Assembly: GCA_963082975.1 (NCBI GenBank) | Contig: OY720350.1 | Span: 50,050,734-50,114,733, forward strand | Direction: 5' to 3' | DNA from: Labia minor | Taxonomy: Eukaryota > Arthropoda > Insecta > Dermaptera > Spongiphoridae | Length of the DNA: 64,000 nt | Part shown: piece by piece, positions 57,645 through 64,000 of the stretch | Numbering within the stretch: position 1 is the first letter of the stretch | How the letters are laid out: each line of letters begins with the position of its first letter | The notes under the pieces: model-generated | Seen by the model: only the letters and a program-made list of their open reading frames with translations | Database searches by the model: none | What the model was told of the DNA's origin: nothing | Program-made: the position numbers and the translations under genes

Positions 57645-58134
57645 CGAGGGAAGGTCAATAAGTCAGTGACTTTTTGAATTTCCCGTCTCTTAAATGAAAT
57701 GGCAACTATCAGATGACTCATGTCAAAATTTGAACCAGCTGAGCTTTTTAGTTTTTGTTTGACATTCATTAATAGCAGACTACCTCTTGATTTGTGAAGA
57801 AAATGGAAAAAAATGAATTTCCATAAAAATCCATGAATTGGGATATGAATTGCTCCTTCATCAGCCCTATTCTCCGGATTTAGTGACTATTTCTTGTTTA
57901 CAAACCTGAAGAAATGGTTCAGCGGAAAAAGATTTTACTCCGTCGATGAAATCAACTCACAAAAAAATCGATTTTGATGTCATCGAAAATCTTATTTTTT
58001 GGAAGGGATAAAAAAATTGGAGAAACGTTGGACGAAATGAGCTCAAAGGAGAATACCTTGAAAAATAAAGTAATTTTATATCTAAAAAAACTGTGTTTGA
58101 TTCAAAAAGTCAAGGACTTATTGAACTGCCCTCT
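57645..58134 (+). mobile_element. mariner deletion derivative, copy D
   Basis: Ends CGAGGGAAGGTCAATAAGTC and ACTTATTGAACTGCCCTCT. The + strand interior shows CCCTATTCTCCGGATTTAGT (third catalytic motif region), AACCTGAAGAAATGG and AATTGGAGAAACGTTGGACG. It is the best-preserved copy of the transposase tail among the four but still broken. Confidence 0.85.
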
Positions 58135-58739
58135 TACTATTAGTTTAATTGATAGCTTAACTTAGAGAGATTGTTAAAACCCATCCCTCTTATGTAAATG
58201 TCAATTCATTTGAATTGGACTTATAAGGTAATTTTCAATATTTGCATAAGCGAATTTTATTAAATTAAAAAACAATATATATAAAATTTACAATAATTAT
58301 AAGTAGTAAAAAGAGATGTTTTAGGAATAAATAAATTGTTAATTATAAAATATAAATATAAATTGGTGTTTGTGTGTTTGAAAGATAATCAGATACTATA
58401 AAAACATTACTGGTGAATCTCAGTCAAATTGACTTTATCTTATTTTAAATAAATTACGATTCTAATCTGATATAAATCCATTTTTGTTAAAAATATTTAT
58501 TTTTCAATTGATTAATTTTATTTTAATTTATTTTTTATCAATTACTTATCAGACGATTTTTTAATTGATCAGCTTGATCGAAACATTCCAACTGAAAAAT
58601 GTAATTCAAAGAAAAAATAAAAAACTAAACTTCTTCTTAACCAATCTAGAGTCTAGAATTTAAATGCTTTATTTTAATTTACTTATTTGATTTTTTTGAA
58701 AATTCTTTTATTTTATTAATTTAAAATTGTTTGATAGTA
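58135..58739. other. A+T-rich spacer
   Basis: Nothing recognised. Confidence 0.5.
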
Positions 58740-59298
58740 GAGATTGTAGAGATAGTATTGCGATCACGAAAATTTTCAATGTTGAGATTTTGATGTTTTT
58801 ATACGTTTTGAAGGTTCCTGAATGTATGTAACCAAGATTACGCAAAAACGGTTTGAGCTAGAATGATGAAATTTGGTACATGGACATTATTCATTGTTCA
58901 TTATTATTCATTGTTTTCTATCAACTTTTGAGAAATGTAGCTCAACCGGAAGAGGGTCATTACCTATAACGTTTTGATTATTTTCTTCTAGTGACCGTAA
59001 AAATAAAGATATATGTTTGATAATTTTTCACATGATTAATAATTGTATAAAACTGCTATATATAGAATTCCAGTTTGATTGAATCGCTGAAAGTACCAGA
59101 ATTAATTTTATAACACTGCAAATCTCACGTGCCAACACATGACGTGGTGCCATCAATAAAGAGCCAAACATGCGCTGGTTTAATAAATATTATTTATTAA
59201 TTTTAATTTATAATTTAATTAATTTTATTTAATTTAAATGAATATATGTTATTTAATCCAATTCAAATTTGCGAGATAGTCGAGCGGAGACACTCCAG
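58740..59298 (-). mobile_element. HINE-1 copy 9
   Basis: Minus orientation. The first hairpin is partly lost (it enters at TAGAGATAGTATTGCGATC) and the microsatellite is almost absent (GAATGTATGTAACCAAG). All other blocks follow, and it ends GCGAGATAGTCGAGCGGAGACACTCCAG. Confidence 0.8.
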
Positions 59299-60569
59299 AT
59301 TTTTTAATACATAAATTTGTAACAAACAGTTTTTTTGAATGATTAATTCATTATTTATTTATTTTTTCCATCAATCTTAATGGATAATAAATAACCTTTT
59401 ATATTGTGTTCAATACAGATATATCTATAAAATATTTAATTCTCATAGAATTATCATATATAGGGAGAAAGTACTATAATTTTATATTAATTCCCCTACC
59501 AATTCTATTCATACACATACATAACTATCTTCATACATAAAAATTTAAATTTAAATTAGTTTTAAAAAAACATTTATATATATTAAATATTATATTATAT
59601 TATATTTTTCCGTGATTTAGAAATCCATTGTAATTTGAAAGATCCGTTTCACATGTACTCAATAAGTGAATAAAAATAAATAAATTTTTTCTTTTATTTT
59701 TAATTTAAATTTTATCGTTCTTTCGTTTCTCACATTACACAGAAAAACATCAACATAGGGATGTATATATATATATATAAATCCTTTCATGAGGATATAG
59801 AAAAATCAGATGATAGTCATAAAACACACACATTTATATATAAAATTATTTTCGAATATTTTTTTTATTATATATAAATATTATTTATAGAGGAATTTTT
59901 TGTGGCTTTGTAATCTCGCTTAGATAATAAAATTCGTTGAATAGTTAATAGGATAGCATTCTCATTTGAATAGTGATAAAAATGATAAAACATTAAAATA
60001 TTGCGCATCCTATTTAAATTTCATTGCAATGACTTCAATTTCAAATAAACCAGCAAATTATTGTTGATTTGTTGAGTGTTATTACATTTTTATATGAATT
60101 ATTGTTATTCCTCTACGATGATGATTATTATTATTATTATTACTTAGGTACTGAAATGTAATTTAATATTAATGTTTTATTTTTATTTGTCTATTTGTTG
60201 AATTTATAGCATTCCAGTTTGAGGATATCGATATAATCTTCGTTTAAAAGAATAAAAACAAGATTGAAGATTGAATTCTTATTTATTCTGAAGTTATGTA
60301 TCAACAAAAATACACATTTAATTACTATGTTTACATATTCCAAATAACGATTAAGTGGTTTATAAAGTTGAAAAATAGAAAAATTTCTATTTTATTGTTG
60401 AAATTTATTTGTAGCCTAAATAAACTAAATCAGCTAAATATCTACAATCAGATCCATAAACAATTTCGACTAAATAATACGGTCATAGAAAAAAGTAGAC
60501 GGGATTTCGAAGACAAATAAAAACCGTAATACAAATGGTAGAATATTTATTTATACATCAAAATATACA
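59299..60569. other. A+T-rich sequence
   Basis: (TA)n tract at 59764-59779 and (ATT)n at 60124-60141. The 74-codon frame at 60296-60520 has no recognised motif. Confidence 0.5.
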
Positions 60570-61098
60570 GAAAATCTTAAACTTCTTTATGTATTCTAAA
60601 AAGTTTCGATGTGTGCTCTCCCAGTCTCCCGCCACGTGTTTTGAAGCATTGCAGGAGCCACAGTTGTAATGTCTGCATAAATTCTCCTATAATTTGACGC
60701 GTTTGTGAAGAATATTCTGTACAGTTGTTTTAGCCATACCTAGTTCCAACTTTCTTGATAGAAAGTTTCCTTAAACGGATTAAACCAACGAAGCTTGGTC
60801 CGTAGGTGAATTTTGTCTAATAAATATGCCTAAAATGACGCTACATTAACACAGATGATTTAAACTCAGCGTAACACAAAACACTGCGCTTTCTGCTGTA
60901 CGGTAGTCATGGCGTCTTTGAAGTGACTGACCCAGTCGAGCAGCACGGTAATCGCTGCGATACCGACTGCGCATGCGCCCACTGACTTCGAGTAAATGCT
61001 ACTCAAAATATTTCTACTTCATCTCTCGTTAAATTCGTGTTGATGACGTGTTTATTTAACGAATAGTTGCACAACAAAATCCCTTTTCGATGACCCTG
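60570..61098 (-). pseudogene. IS630/Tc1-type transposon relic
   Basis: On the minus strand, near 60900-60740, reads a degenerate N-terminal DNA-binding region: an FKSS-like start followed by RHFRHIY and, after a frameshift, IRLRKL and KVGTRYG. Near 60700-60600 a degenerate C-terminus ends in a FKTRGGRLGEHTSKLF-type stretch (usually RRCIxxxGGHFEHL). The right boundary carries AGGGTCATCGAAAAGGGATT (61085-61100 inverted), a terminus-like word. The catalytic domain is deleted. It is distinct from the 37.1 kb element. Confidence 0.65.
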
Positions 61099-61959
61099 TA
61101 TAAAGAATTACATTATACATACACACATACACATATACATACTACAATACACACAAATTTATAATATATTTAAAATGTTTGCAGACAACACCTATTTAAA
61201 AAAACTAAACACAATATATAGTCTGTATAACAAAATATTAGTTGTCAAATACTGTATTAATAATAAAAATTTGATTTAATTTTTTAATGGGTTCTGTAAT
61301 TATTTTAATCAACATCCACATTTGGCCATCAATTTAATTTACTAACTGTATACATATAGTCAAAACAGAGATTACCAAATATAGACAAATCAAATTCAGA
61401 ACTCAACTTGGGCACATATATGATTTCCTTCTATTAATTGATTTATAGATAATTTATAAATTTAATATAAACAGGCAAATTATTCACCTTAGAGATATAT
61501 CTAGTTAGGTTTTGATAGAAAGGAAGTTGACACAGAAAAATACTATCTAATTTTTCTATTCTCTTGTTCTCTAAGAAATCTTCCCATTTGTGATATAAAT
61601 TGGGTACATTTCATATTTTTAAAAAGATTTTTTTCAGGAATTAAACTTGATAATAAATTTTTTGAAAATTTTAAAGACAAAATGTTTAAATAAAAAATAA
61701 TTTTTTTTTTTTACATTTTTCTTTATTTTTTAATTCTAAAAAACGGTAATAGTGGTCTTTTAAACAAAAACGCTTTTCAAAATTTTAAACTATGTATTAT
61801 ATGTTGAGTGTAATATTATAAGAATTGATAATAAGTAGAAAAGAGGCATTGTTGGTATATTATAGTATTAATTTATGGAACAAATGGGATGGAGATGATC
61901 GGCGTTTCATTTGTTTGTGTACCTGTTGCAATAACTTAACCATTTGACACATGTTGTTG
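61099..61959. other. A+T-rich spacer
   Basis: A short CATACACACATACACA tract at about 61116. Nothing else recognised. Confidence 0.5.
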
Positions 61960-62360
61960 TGGCTGTTGTTGATGTTGGTTATCCATCCATCCATCTGTCG
62001 TATGGAATTTGCACCCCTGAGCAAGAGCGGCGGGCCTCCTGACAGATTTAATTAATCTGCTGGTCGTCCATTAATTAGCTCTCGAGTCTCCATCTCAAGG
62101 GACCGGAATAAAGGTGAGGTGGCCTCCGGGAGGTCATTTGATTACAATAGCGTTGGAGGAAGCCAGGGACGATTAGGTCCGTTTGCTACCGCCTCTGCCA
62201 ATCGAAACACAAAGGGGGCCATTTTCTTATGTTTATTAACAAATTCCGATCGATTGAAATGAATTAAGCTTTCATCAATCAAAACAACACTTGAAAAGGG
62301 TTCTCTTGGAATATTAGAGAAGATTGGAACATTGTGGGACGCCCACATCTAATTTCCAAT
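61960..62360. other. Unexplained higher-complexity island
   Basis: Contains GAGCAAGAGCGGCGGGCCTC, TTTAATTAATCTGCTGG and CCATTAATTAGCTCTCG (two TAATTA-type homeodomain words), GGTGGCCTCCGGGAGGTC and CAAAGGGGGCCATTTT. No ORF is convincing and there is no second copy. The density of homeodomain-like words within a G+C-richer setting fits an enhancer, but only by inference. Confidence 0.35.
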
Positions 62361-62519
62361 TCTACCCTTTCTCTTTTCCCAACTCCTTTATTCCTTAAAT
62401 TGTATAGAATGATAATTGTATATAGTGATACACGTATTTATCCATTTGAAAGCAAAAAGTGTAACAATTTTTAATTTGAGGTTATTAAAATTATTTAATC
62501 AATACTATTACACAATATA

Positions 62520-62985
62520 CGAGGGTGGCCTGCAAAGTTTCCGACCTGACCAAGAAAAACGATGTTTTTCAATTTTTTTTTTTTTGTTTTATTTTTCAAA
62601 ATTCAAGATAGCTGAGATCTGTACGATATCAGCTGAACGTGTGCGAAAGATTTTGCAAAACCATTTGAATATGGAAAGCTGTGTCCAATTGTGGGTGCCG
62701 CATTTCCCAAAGTTAGACCAAAAATTGCTTCGAAAAACCATTTCTAATGACAATTTGGCGCTGTAGGCGTAATCCAAACAAATTTTTGCGTCGATTCATA
62801 ACTGTTGATGAGACTTAAATTAAATTAAATCAAATTTAATTAATTAATTAATTAAATTAATTAGAACACCGTTATGAGAAATGTATCAGTGTTGATGGAG
62901 ATTATGTTGAAAAATATAACAAAAAAAAAAAATTTAAAAACATCGATTTTCTTGGTCAGGTCGGAAAATTTTCATCCCGCCCTCG
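62520..62985 (+). mobile_element. mariner derivative with transposase remnants
   Basis: Flanked by TA. The inverted ends are CGAGGGTGGCCTGC plus CCGACCTGACCAAGAAAA (left) and TTTTCTTGGTCAGGTCGG plus CCCGCCCTCG (right). The first segment on the + strand (62603-62816) reads the second helix-turn-helix region (ERVRKILQNHL), WVPHFPKLDQK (the WVPHxL linker) and, after one frameshift, RNPNKFLRRFITVDET with the first catalytic Asp. A later segment (about 62857-62935) reads a CISVDGDYVEKY-like C-terminus. The middle of the catalytic domain, with the other two Asp residues, is missing. Different family from copies A-D. Confidence 0.88.
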
Positions 62986-63450
62986 TAAATTTTATTCTAC
63001 AAAATAAAAGTATTTATCCAAAATATGAACTTAGATTATAAGTGTGTCCAATTGCTGTTAAGATAATGAAATTTTGAATGAAAGGCCAAAATATTGTTAA
63101 CTTAAAAATTTTAATGAGATTTCACACTTATCTCATATTAGATATTTTTTTAAAATAATTTATTAAAAATGAAACTAATCCATTTGAATTTCTGTTTGGG
63201 AGGCTTGAATTTATACTTTTTTATATATATATTTCATGTATACCCCACTCAAATATTTATATATTAAAATTAATGTTTACATCAATTTACAAAATAAAAA
63301 AATTGTGTTTTATTTGAATTTGGTTCGATATATCGAATTTAGTGATTTTTGTCTATGTGAACTATAAAATTAATAAAAAAAAAATGATTAATTATAAAAA
63401 AATACTATTTACAAATTATTATGTTCCAGTGTAAATTTAAATAAAATATA
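62986..63450. other. A+T-rich spacer
   Basis: Nothing recognised. Confidence 0.5.
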
Positions 63451-63594
63451 ACGGAATTTTGTAAATTAAACCACATATTGATATTTGTTATTGTAAATTT
63501 ATTCAAAAAATACAAACATATACACAACGTTTCGATTGCTACTTCTGCAATCGTTATCAAGCGACTGCACTGTTCGAGCGTCCAGTGACAAGTG
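63451..63594. mobile_element. Single arm of the fold-back element
   Basis: Matches the inverse of the right arm at 49703-49852: AACGGAATTTTGTAAAT, ACCACATATTGATATTTG, TACACAACGTTTCGATTGC, ATCAAGCGACTGCACTG, TCCAGTGACAAGTG. The partner arm is missing. It has the undegenerate CGATTGC/GCAATCG stem. It shows that the element is a family and gives its likely outer boundary. Confidence 0.8.
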
Positions 63595-64000
63595 AAATAA
63601 TAAAATAAAATAAAATAATAAATAAAAAAAATAATTTATAATTTAAATTTTTTTTTTCTCTTTTTTTTTTTTTGATTGAAACTTGTCCAGAATTATCTTT
63701 CAACATTTTTCGATTTAAATTTATTATATAATTGATACTTTTAATTGGTAAAAGCTTTTATATTATTATAATTATTATAATAACAATTTTTTTATCTTAA
63801 CTGGAATCCTAGAAGTTAGAATGAGTTTTGTACAATGACTTTAATTAATATGTTTTGTAAAACGATGATAAGGCGAGGTCGTTCAGCAGGGGAGCTTCAA
63901 CATTCAATGATAACATTTGACCATTTCAAATTGTAAAGGGCTGTGAAACGTGTTTCATTTAATCTCGATGGCAATAAGCAAACAGAGATGGCCTGAGGAC
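63595..64000. other. A+T-rich window end
   Basis: A run of (AATAAA)-like units, then a slightly mixed stretch (63860-64000). No feature recognised. Confidence 0.5.

Overview
This is a 64 kb piece of a very A+T-rich animal nuclear genome, most likely an arthropod. The evidence is the repeat content: R1-clade and other LINE retrotransposons, mariner/Tc1/IS630-type, hAT-, pogo- and piggyBac-like DNA elements, and short rolling-circle-type elements with the layout of insect Helentron-associated elements (DINE-1, Lep1). There are no bacterial features, rRNA, CRISPR array or intact tRNA. I found no host protein-coding gene I can defend; the few splice-like or promoter-like signals on the + strand would fit a large intron or intergenic desert.

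The most prominent locus is at 30.7-35.9 kb. A full two-ORF non-LTR retrotransposon of the R1 clade (about 31295-35768) sits inside the (CA)n microsatellite of a 0.7 kb Helentron-like element. Both ORFs are open end to end. They overlap by ATGA (ORF2 start inside the ORF1 stop), and a 37-nt poly(A) tail joins directly to (AC)n. R1-clade lineages such as Waldo and Mino are known for targeting (ACAY)n/(AC)n, so this looks like a recently inserted microsatellite-targeting element.

A dispersed family, called HINE-1 here, is present nine times (8.6, 14.8, 17.4, 19.2, 21.5, 24.8, 30.7/35.8, 47.4 and 58.7 kb). A second family (HINE-2; 16.2 and 26.8 kb) and a fragment of a third (40.4 kb) share its plan: a sequence starting with ACTATCTCGC or an equivalent at one end, its inverted copy next to a short hairpin at the other, and a microsatellite inside. 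Four near-equal-sized mariner deletion derivatives (7.3, 11.2, 23.8, 57.6 kb) share one internal structure. Other elements are a mariner derivative with transposase remnants (62.5 kb), two IS630/DUF4817-type derivatives (37.1 kb, which keeps an in-frame shortened ORF, and 60.6 kb), hAT MITEs with 8-bp target duplications (0.8, 29.4, 54.9 kb), a TTAA-flanked fold-back MITE (51.4 kb), a fold-back element with Penelope-like features (49.4 kb; one arm again at 63.5 kb), and degraded LINE 3' ends (26.7-28.7, 45.9, 52.2, 54.5 kb).

The least explained part is 38.6-41.6 kb. It is a tandem duplication whose central ~480 bp is nearly identical between copies while the flanks have drifted. Each core carries two abutting near-perfect hairpins and a TATA-like box on the minus strand. 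Several islands of higher G+C (18.3, 20.5, 44.9, 48.3, 53.5, 62.1 kb) are not explained by repeats and may be regulatory or exonic. The remainder is A+T-rich low-complexity DNA.
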